A program made the position numbers and the translations under genes. Source: Omphiscola glabra (lineage: Eukaryota; Mollusca; Gastropoda; Lymnaeidae). Taken from it: a DNA stretch of 64,000 nucleotides. Positions within the stretch are counted from its first letter, which is position 1. Every line of letters starts with the position of its first letter. Shown piece after piece: positions 44,901 to 55,700 of this stretch. The notes under the pieces were generated by a model. It ran no database searches, was not told the DNA's origin, and worked only from the letters and a program-made list of their open reading frames with translations. The DNA is taken from the NCBI GenBank assembly GCA_964017045.1, contig OZ024795.1:52615350-52679349 (forward strand), in the 5' to 3' direction.

Positions 44901-46290
44901 CACCCTACCTTCCAGGCTTTAAACAATAGGCCTACGTACAGACAGTCCTACACCCTACCTTCCAGGCTTTTAACAATAGGCCTACTTTACAGACAGTCCT
45001 ACACCCTACCTTCCAGGCTTTAAACAATAGGCCTACTTTACAGACAGTCCTACACCCTACCTTCCAGGCTTTAAACAATAGGCCTACTTTACAGACAGTC
45101 CTACACCCTACCTTCCAGGCTTTAAACAATAGGCCTACGTACAGACAGTCCTACACCCTACCTTCCAGGCTTTAAACAATAGGCCTACTTTACAGACAGT
45201 CCTACACCCTACCTTCCAGGCTTTAAACAATAGGCCTACTTTACAGACAGTCCTACACCCTACCTTCCAGGCTTTAAACAATAGGCCTACTTTACAGACA
45301 GTCCTACACTCTACCTTCCAGGCTTTAAACAATAGGCCTACGTACAGACAGTCCTACACCCTACCTTCCAGGCTTTAAACAATAGGCCTACGTACAGACA
45401 GTCCTACACCCTACCTTCCAGGCTTTAAACAATAGGCCTACTTTACAGACAGTCCTACACCCTACCTTCCAGGCTTTAAACAATAGGCCTACGTACAGAC
45501 AGTCCTACACCCTACCTTCCAGGCTTTTAACAATAGGCCTACTTTACAGACAGTCCTACACCCTACCTTCCAGGCTTTAAACAATAGGCCTACGTACAGA
45601 CAGTCCTACACCCTACCTTCCAGGCTTTTAACAATAGGCCTACTTTACAGACAGTCCTACACCCTACCTTCCAGGCTTTAAACAATAGGCCTACGTACAG
45701 ACAGTCCTACACCCTACCTTCCAGGCTTTAAACAATAGGCCTACTTTACAGACAGTCCTACACCCTACCTTCCAGGCTTTAAACAATAGGCCTACGTACA
45801 GACAGTCCTACACCCTACCTTCCAGGCTTTAAACAATAGGCCTACTTTACAGACAGTCCTACACCCTACCTTCCAGGCTTTAAACAATAGGCCTACTTTA
45901 CAGACAGTCCTACACCCTACCTTCCAGGCTTTAAACAATAGGCCTACTTTACAGACAGTCCTACACCCTACCTTCCAGGCTTTAAACAATAGGCCTACGT
46001 ACAGACAGTCCTACACCCTACCTTCCAGGCTTTAAAGAATAGGCCTACGTACAGACAGTCCTACACCCTACCTTCCAGGCTTTAAACAATAGGCCTACTT
46101 TACAGACAGTCCTACACCCTACCTTCCAGGCTTTAAACAATAGGCCTACTTTACAGACAGTCCTACACCCTACCTTCCAGCCTTTAAACAATAGGCTTAC
46201 TTTACAGACAGTCCTACACCCTACCTTCCAGCCTTTAAACAATAGGCCTACTTTACAGACAGTCCTACACCCTACCTTCCAGGCTTTAAA
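38970..46290. repeat. Satellite subdomain rich in 51-bp units (second copy)
   Basis: This is the counterpart of the 24.1-31.4 kb subdomain, displaced by 14.8 kb. It shows the same order of 50- and 51-bp units and the same private variants, including the gtaaac unit near 40,180 and the ccttta plus ggctta pair near 40,480 and 44,360. It lies next to the right end of the array, where units become progressively odder (ccagcctttaaac near 46,180 and 46,230). Confidence 0.8.
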
Positions 46291-46411
46291 CAATAGTCCT
46301 ATGTACAGTCCTACACCCTACCTTCCGGCCATTACACAATAGTCCTACGTACAGTCCTACACCCTACCTTCCGGCCATTACACAATAGTCCTACGTACAG
46401 TCCTACACCCT
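46291..46411. repeat. Divergent edge units of the satellite
   Basis: The last units differ strongly from the array. They are 46 bp long, read ccggccattacacaatagtc where the array has ccaggctttaaacaataggc, and two of them are almost identical to each other. The final unit breaks off at caccctatactataag and unique sequence begins. Divergent units at an array edge are the classical expectation when homogenisation by unequal exchange acts mainly on the interior. Confidence 0.9.
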
Positions 46412-46752
46412 ATACTATAAGAGTCGCCTCCTTCTAAATAAAAAAAATCACCTGAACGGAGTTCAGACTTCACGCATGAAAGTTCGCCGCGTGAATTCCT
46501 TTCCCCCCCCCCCCCACCCAACTCAGTATTATTAATATAAAACATGTGGAGTTGGGGAGGGCAGGTTGTGGAGAAAAGCAGGACACATCAGAAGCAAAAT
46601 ACATGCATGTATATTTTTATGTTTAGTTTTTAGATTGGGGGGGGGGGGGGGGCTGAAAACAAATATATTTGAAAAGTTTTGTTTTGGGGGTTTGGTACGT
46701 CCAAAAACGCATGTAAGCCACTGAGCCAACTTGTTTATCTGGCGCATTGTTA
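46412..46752. other. Unique spacer between satellite and exon 9, with poly-C and poly-G tracts
   Basis: About 340 bp of non-repetitive DNA separate the array from the last exon found. It holds a 13-bp C run (46503-46515) and a 16-bp G run (46637-46652). On the minus strand, which is downstream of the exon, I see no canonical AATAAA or ATTAAA signal and no type-B exon (C-X6-C pattern with splice sites). If exon 9 is terminal, this would be 3' UTR and flank; otherwise it is the start of a very long intron. Confidence 0.6.
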
Positions 46753-49700
46753 TCATATACCTCCGCAGTAGGGTGCTATCTCCACGCCGATGGCCGTCTC
46801 AAAGTCGGTGACGATGGGTTGCTCATTGGAACAAATGGGATCCCGTCTGACAAAGTCAAAACAGTTGATGGCGCCCTGCACGAGTCTGTGGAGTTGGAAG
46901 TCACGTGAGATTTCATTAAATAAATTTCACTGCAGAGCCATTCATCTGGCGGGACTCATTAAAAATTGGAAATCAAATTGAAGTGAGTCGTTGGGTTAAA
47001 CCAGGGGTGGGCAAACTTTTTGTGCGGAGGGCCGCATTGACAAAAGTAAAGCTATTGGGGGGGGGGGGGGGGGCTGCATGTATATTATGTCCAATTTTAC
47101 AAGTCGATAAAAATTTATGTATATTAAAATCGGTAATTTCGCATTTAGCATTACATGACAAAAGTCAAGGAATGTTTTAACAAATTGAAAAATAGAAAGA
47201 AATTTGATCAAAAATGATTTTAAAATCATAACGGTAGATGAAATTCTGTAAAAATTCAACAAAATAACTTAAAAACAAAGTAATTTTTAAAATTTCTAAA
47301 TGCCTTCGACAGCCGCATAATATCAGTTTCCGGGCCATAGTTAGCCCACCCACCCATGGGTTAAACGAATGACAAACTATTACTTCTAGAACTCCCGGGA
47401 GTTCTTTTTGTTTAAATTAGGGAGTGTTGTGCTGATTTCAGGTAGAGTTGGGATGATGTTGTATTTTAGGAATATTGAGTTCATTGGATATTTTTAATGC
47501 ACATTGTGGTTATGTTATATTTTAATGCACATTGAGGTAATCCGATGTTTTAATGCACTTTGAGGTAATCCGATGTTTTAATGCACTTTGAGGTAATGTG
47601 ATATTTTTAATGCACATTGGGGTAATGTGATATTTTTAATGTTTGTTTCCTTAGAAAGGAGGGTCTTCGGCTTTGAGGCTTCCAGTATAGTCTGGGTTTG
47701 GCCACAAGGCTTCATAGCTCTTCTTGGAGAAGAAGAGCCCTCTCTTCTCAGGGCTGAAATTTGTTGGATTTTTCTTGTTGACGTTTCTGTAGCAATTTGT
47801 TTTTACGGGTGAGGTAGCTGGCGTCACGCCAACCCTATTCCTTTTGCATCCGGGCTTGGGACCGGCCTTGGCGGAGGTAATCCGATGTTTTAATACACAT
47901 TGAGGTAATGTGATATTTTAATGCACATTGAAGTAATCCGATGTTTTAATGTTTATATAGATAATGGGATATTTTAACGCACATTGAGGTAATGGGTTAT
48001 TTTGGGCGAATTTGAGGTGAAATTTATTTTTAGGCAATATTGGGATGATGTGACAGTAGAGCGGGGGTGGGGGTGGATTCTCAAAAGGGGGTAGGTTGAT
48101 AGATTGCGATTGTGTTGAGGAGTGAGGAGTAAGAACCCCCCGTCACCTCCAATTAATTAATCCTTTCAGACTTGCAGATTTTCTTTGTTCTTTTAGTTTT
48201 ATTCTTAAAATTGTGCAAAATGTATATTTCTTGACAGTTTGAAGAAAAACTAATAATCTACAAACACAAGTCAGAGAAAATCGTTAAATTACAAGTTGGC
48301 GTTAAGGCAGCATAGTCACCCATAATTTTCAAATAAAACGTTTTTTTCAAAATCTTAATAATAGATAATAATAATAATTTTATTCAGCAATCATTTTTCT
48401 TTGGAACAGCCTGTTATAATTTTCATTTAGTTATTTAGTTTGGTATCTATTATTGACATCTAAAGAGGGTAGGGGTAGGCTTTCGGAATGCTAAAAAATA
48501 AACAAAATTGCTGAGAACAACACTCGGTCACATAACAACGTGTTAAATAAATAATAACTGCTCCCTATGAAAAATTTAAATATTGAGCTACTCCCTAACA
48601 TTATGCATTTCCGTTTGAATGTTGTTTTAGTGATTCATTTTTATACAACTTTGAACCGATTTTTGTGATTACTATTGTCTATTACATAAACCATGCCTGG
48701 TGATCGAAAGTATGGACCATCCGAGCTCTAAAAAACGTACATTTTGTGGCATCAGTTTACATCGGGAAAGAAAACGGCAGGAAAAGGCTTACAAAATGAT
48801 GTAAACATCGTTGTTCATATATTTACAAAGTAGGCAGTGTATGTAGTGTAGTGAGTAGTAGTCTTAGTAGGCCTATCAAAGTATCTTAGATATAGATACT
48901 ATCTAAAACTGTAGAGATTGAGTGTGACCAGGTGGACTCGCCCTCTAGATCAGGAAAAAAAAAAACTCCGCATGTCTAGATATTTGAGTCTTGTACTTGT
49001 AGTAAGTAAGGAGGAGGTTACAGAAGACTTTTCAGATGTCGAAAATGAACCTTCTTAAAAAGACAAAGAATGTGAAGCACAGAATGATAATGTTGAATAT
49101 TGATATTGACAATCCAGAATGTAAAAGAACTATAGACATATCAATACTGGGTGACACCAATGTTTCTAATTTGGTGTGTCGATACTGTCAATATACTGTG
49201 AGGTTGTATGAAATTAAAAGAAAGGGACTAGCAAACACATTTACATTTCATAAAAACTGTGACAAGCAGCCTACTTTCTCCTCATCACCCCCAGATAACT
49301 GTAGACAATTTATTTGTAAACATAGTGAATAGACTAACTGCCTTTGATGTGAAGCGTAGGCGTAGCAAATGACAAGTCAGAGCTAGAGACATTTTTTGGT
49401 GTAATGGACCCACCAAAACCAGTGGGGGAAAGTAGCTACAGAGCTACAAATAAAACACTACATAAAGCAAGTACATCTGATGAAGGAGAAGCTGAAAGAA
49501 AAGGCCATCCTTACCAAGGAGGAGGGTAAGAAAATAGTTGTTTTTAGCATGCGTAAAGTTTGCCAAAAAAGACACTTGTGCTAACTGCAATCCAGTTATT
49601 TCCACAATTATTGTCCAATTTTGCTGAAATTCAGCACAAATACTTTCCGATGTAAGCACTATAGTTTAAACCAAAATCATTTATCTATCTCTAATACTTG

Positions 49701-52700
49701 ACTAGATAAGTGGGGATGTCGGTTAATTTTTTATTTCAGGTCTCTAATCATTCAATAAACTATTCACACTACCTTTTCCTTAAATTACAACATCTTCGCT
49801 ACATTCTCACCAATTTTTATGATTATATGTTTATTAGTTGATCGTCAGGATATTTTTGCAAACTCTGTATTGGTTCTCAAGTCTGGTTGACTTGGCCGCC
49901 TTAGGTTGTTGCATGAAAGAAATCCGAACTTCTGTTTTAACTACGGTACAAAGTGTTTTGCAACAATGATGAGTCCAATTAACTGATAGACCCTCCGCAT
50001 ATTAGGAAACCCCCAGAATCTCACAAGACTTTACACTTAGACTATATGTTTACTGTGACACAACAACCAAGACACGCTTAGTGAATGTCACTAACTAAGA
50101 CTGAGGAACACCAAGTGAGACACATCATACAATACCAGCTGAGATACACTGACTGATACACCCCAACCAAGACACACCAAATGAGACACACTGATTGATA
50201 TACTCCAGCTAAGACACATGAAATGAAAACGTTGAACAAAATTGTTCGAAGACACTAACATTTCAGGAGCGTTTCTTCCCCTGAAACACAAAGCACACTC
50301 AACATGCCCAACCAAAGCAAAGATAGTTGTGTCTTCTGTGCATGAGTAAAATGTTAGATTACTTATATTTAAATGCAGCTTACCCGCAGAACTCTTTCGT
50401 CTGTGTCTGGTTGTTGATAGTTTGAAGTTTAGCACTAACGCTGTTACAGCCTCTGATACGGTCTTCACAAGTCCCGAACGTTGCTGGAAATAGAAAGGTT
50501 TACAGTAATCATTACTAGAAATTTCAAAGGTATAAACTAATTGGTATTTCTTCTTGTAGTTGTCTGACTTGGTTAGTATGAACTAATTTTTTCTTTTTCT
50601 TGTAGTTGTCTGACTTGGTTAGTATGAACTAATTTTTTCTTTTTCTTGTAGTTGTCTGACTTGGTTAGTATGAACTAATTTTTTCTTTTTCTTGTAGTTG
50701 TCTGACTTGGTTAGTATGAACTAATTTTTTCTTTTTCTTGTAGTTGTCTGATTTGGCTAGTATGAACTAATTTTTTCTTTTTCTTGTAGTTGTCTGACTT
50801 GGTTAGTATGAACAAATTTTTTCTTTTTCTTGTAGTTGTCTGACTTGGCTAGTAGACCACACTGTCATTTTGTTGTTGTTGTTTAATAAATCTTTGGACT
50901 TGTTGGGCCTTATAATGTATAATAAAATCTGTTAGGAGCCGTCCTTAAAGTAAGTCACACTATTTTTGGACAATTTTACCCCCTTCCTCCCCTGTCACAA
51001 ATCTCAGCCCCCACTGCAAACACAAGTACGTCATACTTTCAAACTAAAAATTATTTTAAAAATAAAATTAATTAAAATTTAATCCAAAACACACTGCACT
51101 ATTAAGCTATTTAATTTATAAAAGTGACATCTTCTTGTCATAATACATCCACCATCAAAGTTAAACATCATTGTTAATTTCAGGTTTTTTGTGTATTATA
51201 AAAAATGTGTATATCTTAACCACCCCCTCCCTCCAAACAAACTATCACATTTTTAGACCCCCCCCCCCCCGTATCTGATGTACATTATGGAAGGCTTCCT
51301 GAGACTCATTGTCTTATACATGTGTTAAACTTTGACTCACGGCAGTGCTGGGTCGTCTCGGCGTTCTCCATCTGTGACCTGACGTTGTCAACAACAGCTT
51401 TCAGTTGCGTCTCACAAGACAGCTGCGTTGTACACTCCAAAAACTTGGCTATCGTGCTGCAAAGTCAATGTGTATAGTTTAGAGTTTTAGCCAACAAGCA
51501 GATTCATCATCTACTTGGCATCAGTGGGGTGGGAAGGGTGGGGCGGCACTTACTTTTTCTATTTTTGGAAATCTTCAGAGGCTTGTATTTTTTTTATGAA
51601 GGGGGTGGGGTTGGAAAACATCTTGGCCCGCCCCGGGGTTCAATAACCCTAGCTACGCCACTGCTTGGGGACATTTGCACAGGTATGAAGGGGTATTTTA
51701 TTCCGAGCAATTTTTATCAACCACATAGAAAATGTTCTGTGATGTTGTTAGTAAAAACATCTTGAAATTCCCAAAATCAAGTCATGGCGTGCTTGCCTTC
51801 AGTCTTCATGGCAGTAGTGTTGTTTTTCCCGGCATCTTAAACAAGCTTCACCATTCACTACTGGGCAACAACAACAAAAAAAGTTGAAATTCAACAAGCA
51901 GCAAAATCTTGTCGAAAATTTCCACCCGTCAACTCTAAGTATATATATATACATGTATATATATACTTGTTATGTATGTTATGAAATAAATGGAGTTTTC
52001 ACATATTTTTTAAATTTCTAGTTATCCTAGTAATTTTAAAGATTTTAATTTAAAAAAACAAACTATCACAACTTATTAACAATAAGTTACTCCAGTAACA
52101 TCCTTGAAAAAATCACGCCTGAAGAAATTAAATCTTGTAACTGTAGTGATCCATAAATAATAGGAGCAGCTTATTTATATTTTAAATCTTGTAGTGATCC
52201 ATAAATAATAGGAGCAGCTTATCTATATCTTTTAAAAAGAATATGTTAAAAAAGAATGGAAAAATGTGGTAACAATTTGTTAAGGTCCCCACGACAAACA
52301 GTTTACTTACGCGCACTCCTGGTCAACAGTGGACTGGGATGTCAATGTGGTAAGATCAACCTTGCAAAGCTCAAGTCCAACCATGCACTGGGATGGCGCA
52401 CCGGTGTCGGCTGTTGGATGAAACCATTAGTAAATCAGCCTGACAACACATGCACAGTAAAAGTCTAGGTTTGATTCCTCGAACTTTCTGAACAATGTTT
52501 CAAACTAGTTTGTTGTTCTGAACAATTTTTTCACCTTGTTTGTTTTTCTGAACAATGTTTCAACCTTGTCTGTTGTTCTGAACAAAGTTTCAACCTTGTT
52601 TGTTGTTCTGAACAATGTTTCCACCTTGTTTGTTCTTCTGAACAATGTTTCAACCTAGTTTGTTGTTCTGAACAATGTTTCCACCTTGTCTGTTGTTCTG

Positions 52701-55700
52701 AACAATGTTTCCACCTTGTTTGTTCTTCTGAACAATGTTTCCACCTTGTTTGTTCTTCTGAACAATGTTTCCACCTTGTTTGTTCTTCTGAACAATGTTT
52801 CCACCTTCTTTGTTGTTCTGAACAATGTTTCAACCTTGTTTGTTGTAGTTTTCAAATTAAATAAAATGTGATCCATGTCAGTTTTTTAAACACTGAAAAC
52901 ATGATGGTATGATGGCATAATGTATGGTGGCATGATGACATGATGGTATGGTGGCTTTTTCTCGTTGTTGTTTCCAAGCTTTTCTAGTTTCATTAAAAAA
53001 ATATATATTGCATATAACTATATTTAATTATTTTTTAAAAAATATACCAGTACATTAAGTTTTCATTAATGTGGTGCGTATGTTGAGTCAACACAAAATA
53101 AACTTTTGCTAAAGTAGTGTATTGTGAGTTACACGTTATTACAACATTTAAAAAAAAAAATCCATCTACTGTTCCAAATCCCGTGTACCGGTAATTAGAA
53201 GATCGTTTTTTGTGGTTCAGTAAACGCCAGTTACCGGTATACACAAAAAAAATATTTTAAACAATTTGATAAAACTTGTGCAAATATTGTTTTCAAATTT
53301 ACTTAATTACGAGACGTTTTTAACATTGTAGTAATTTGACAATTTGCAAGTTGGGAATGGGGGTTAATATGGGAGTTAATTTTTTAGACCTTTGACCTTT
53401 CATAACAGTTGAATATAGACAGAGCCGTCACCGTGTGACACTTGGAGGCCCCCTCGCCCATTTTTGCGCCCCCCCCCCTTTGCATTCAAAGTTAATCATT
53501 TAATTAATTTTTTTTATCTATCACAGTTTTGGTTCCTTAAATATCCCCAGGTTGCAGGGCCTATGGTACAAAGGCTCTGGTTGTACAATGACTTACTGCA
53601 GTAATCCTTCAGGTAAGCTGTATAGCTGTTCATCATGAGCTGTACCTTCTGTGGGTCACTGCTGCCCCTGCACGCAGAGTTTGATGACAGGTTAGCCACA
53701 CATTTGATCGCACTGAATCCTTGGCTGGAAAATAATACAAGATAAGATAAGATTATATTGTTTATTGGTCCAAATGAATGGAAATGTGTTATGATTACAT
53801 TGTAAAAATTCATTTTCAACTTATTGATGAACTGATTACGATAAAAAAAAAGTTAAATTATAACAATTTAAGCGTAAGACATTGAAAGCATTGCACAAGC
53901 GCAAAAAATTGCAATAATGTATCAAGAAACATCACTTGAAATATGCCATTATGTATCAAGAAAAATCACTTGAAATATGCCATTATGTATCAAGAAAAAT
54001 CACTTGAAATATGCCATTATGTATCAAGAAACATCACTTGAAATATGCCATTATGTATCAAGAAACATCACTTGAAATATGCCATCATGTATCAAGAAAA
54101 ATCACTTGAAATATGCCATTATGTATCAAGAAACATCACTTGAAATATGCCATCATGTATCAAGAAACATCACTTGAAATATTATCATCATGTATCATGA
54201 AAAATCACTTGAAATATGCCATCATGTATCAAGAAACATCACTTGAAATATTATCATCATGTATCAAGAAACATCACTTGAAATATGCCATCATGTATCA
54301 AGAAACATCACTTGAAATATTATCATCATGTATAAAGAAACATCACTTGAAATATGCCATTATGTATTAAGAAACATCACTTGAAAGATGCTATTATATA
54401 TCAAGAAACATCACTTGAAATATGCCATTATGTATCAAGAAACATCACTTGAAATATGCCATTATGTATCAAGAAACATCACTTGAAATATGCCATTATG
54501 TATAAAAAAACATCACATGAAATATGCCATTATGTATCAAGAAACATCACTTGAAATATGCCATTATATATATCAAAAAACATCACTTGAAATATGCCAT
54601 TATATATATCAAGAAACATCACTTGAAATATGCCATTATGTATCAAGAAACATCACTTGAAATATGCCATTATATATAAAAAACATCACTTGAAATATGC
54701 CATTATGTATCAAGAAACATCACTTGAAATATGCCATTATGTATCAAGAAAAATCACTTGAAATATGCCATTATATATAAAAAAACATCACTTGAAATAT
54801 GCCATTATGTATCAAGAAACATCACTTGAAATATGCCATTATGTATCAAGAAAAATCACTTGAAATATGCCATCATGTATCAAGAATCATCACTTGAAAT
54901 ATGCCATCATGTATCAAGAAACATCACTTGAAATATTATTATCATGTCTCAAGAAACATCACTTGAAATATGTCATTATGTATCAAGAAATATCACTTGA
55001 AATATGCCATTATGTATCAAGAAACATCACTTGAAATATGCCATTATTTATCAAAAACATCACTTGAAATATGCCATTATGTATAAAAAAAAATCACTTG
55101 AAATATGCCATTATGTATCAAGAAACATCACTTGAAATATGCCATCATGTATCAAGAATAATCACTTGAAATATGCCATCATGTATCAAGAAACATCACT
55201 TGAAATATTATCATCATGTATCAAGAAACATCACTTGAAATATTATTATCATGTATCAAGAAACATCACTTGAAATATGCCATTATATATCAAGAAACAT
55301 CACTTAAAATATGCCATTATGTATCAAGAAACATCACTTGAAATATGCCATTATGTATCAAGAAACATCACTTGAAATATGCCATTATGTATCAAGAAAC
55401 ATCACTTTAAAAAACAATGATTGAAATAAATAAAAATTGATTTTCTTGTGTGTGGCCAGGTGCTAAAGGGGACCCATGTAATACAGAAAAGCTGAGGACA
55501 CCCCCCCCCCCCAATTCATGAATAGTTTAGCATACATTTTATTTTAGCTTTGACTACACTAGTCCATCAGTTTCTTATGACACCCTGTCCTGACTACACT
55601 AGTCCATCAGTTTCTTATGACACCCTGTCCTGACTACACTAGTCCATCAGTTTCTTATGGCACCCTGTCCTGACTACACTAGTCCATCAGTTTCTTATGA

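Larger units (their letters stand above)
1..46411. repeat. Giant 50/51/46-bp tandem satellite array
   Basis: A continuous head-to-tail array fills the window from base 1. The common unit is 50 bp and contains the blocks tacgtacagacagtcctaca, ccctaccttccaggctttaa and acaataggcc. Two length variants are frequent. In the 51-bp form the acgt becomes acttt. In the 46-bp form one of the two acag steps is lost, as expected from slippage. At about 50 bp per unit this is roughly 920 copies. Most units differ from consensus at zero to two positions; recurrent changes are ggctttaa to ggcattaa, aggcct to aggact, ccagg to cccgg or ccaga, and cctac to cttcg. The unit carries the short palindromes tacgta, tttaaa and aggcct. 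The array starts mid-unit at the left edge, so its true length is unknown. No gene, RNA or inserted element interrupts it. Function is unknown; centromeric, subtelomeric or plain intronic/intergenic satellite all remain possible. Confidence 0.97.

Noticed and set aside
24327..46293. Open stretches of 65-82 codons on minus within the satellite
   Set aside because: They follow from runs of 51-bp units and stop at each 50-bp unit. Nearly identical copies recur at block offsets, with no codon-position bias visible.
1..46411. CRISPR array
   Set aside because: Units are contiguous repeats with no unique spacers, and the context is eukaryotic.
1..46411. Telomeric repeat
   Set aside because: The accctac parts resemble ccctaa only loosely; the 50-bp unit is not a telomere motif and no ccctaa run is present.
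46532..46756. 74-codon minus frame after exon 9 as a continuation exon
   Set aside because: It reads in another frame than exon 9, includes a poly-G-derived proline run and lacks the C-X6-C pattern of a B exon.
46983..47262. Short frames on both strands at 47 kb
   Set aside because: They lie inside the hAT MITE and run through its G tract.
47627..47812. 61-codon plus frame as a gene
   Set aside because: It lies in the RTE-like fragment and reads opposite to the element's apparent direction.
50091..50468. 125-codon minus frame at 50.1-50.5 kb
   Set aside because: It reads through exon 8 in the wrong frame and into the intron. The C-X6-C frame with splice sites is the supported one.
52531..52876. 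KHCSEEQTRW and LNNVSTLFV repeat proteins
   Set aside because: Both strands of a 30-bp minisatellite are open at once; no splice or start context supports either.
53035..53244. 69-codon minus frame
   Set aside because: AT-rich intron sequence with no splice context, repeat pattern or recognisable motif.
54113..54370. 85-codon plus frame in the 34-bp array
   Set aside because: It exists only where several copies happen to differ in length by amounts that keep frame.
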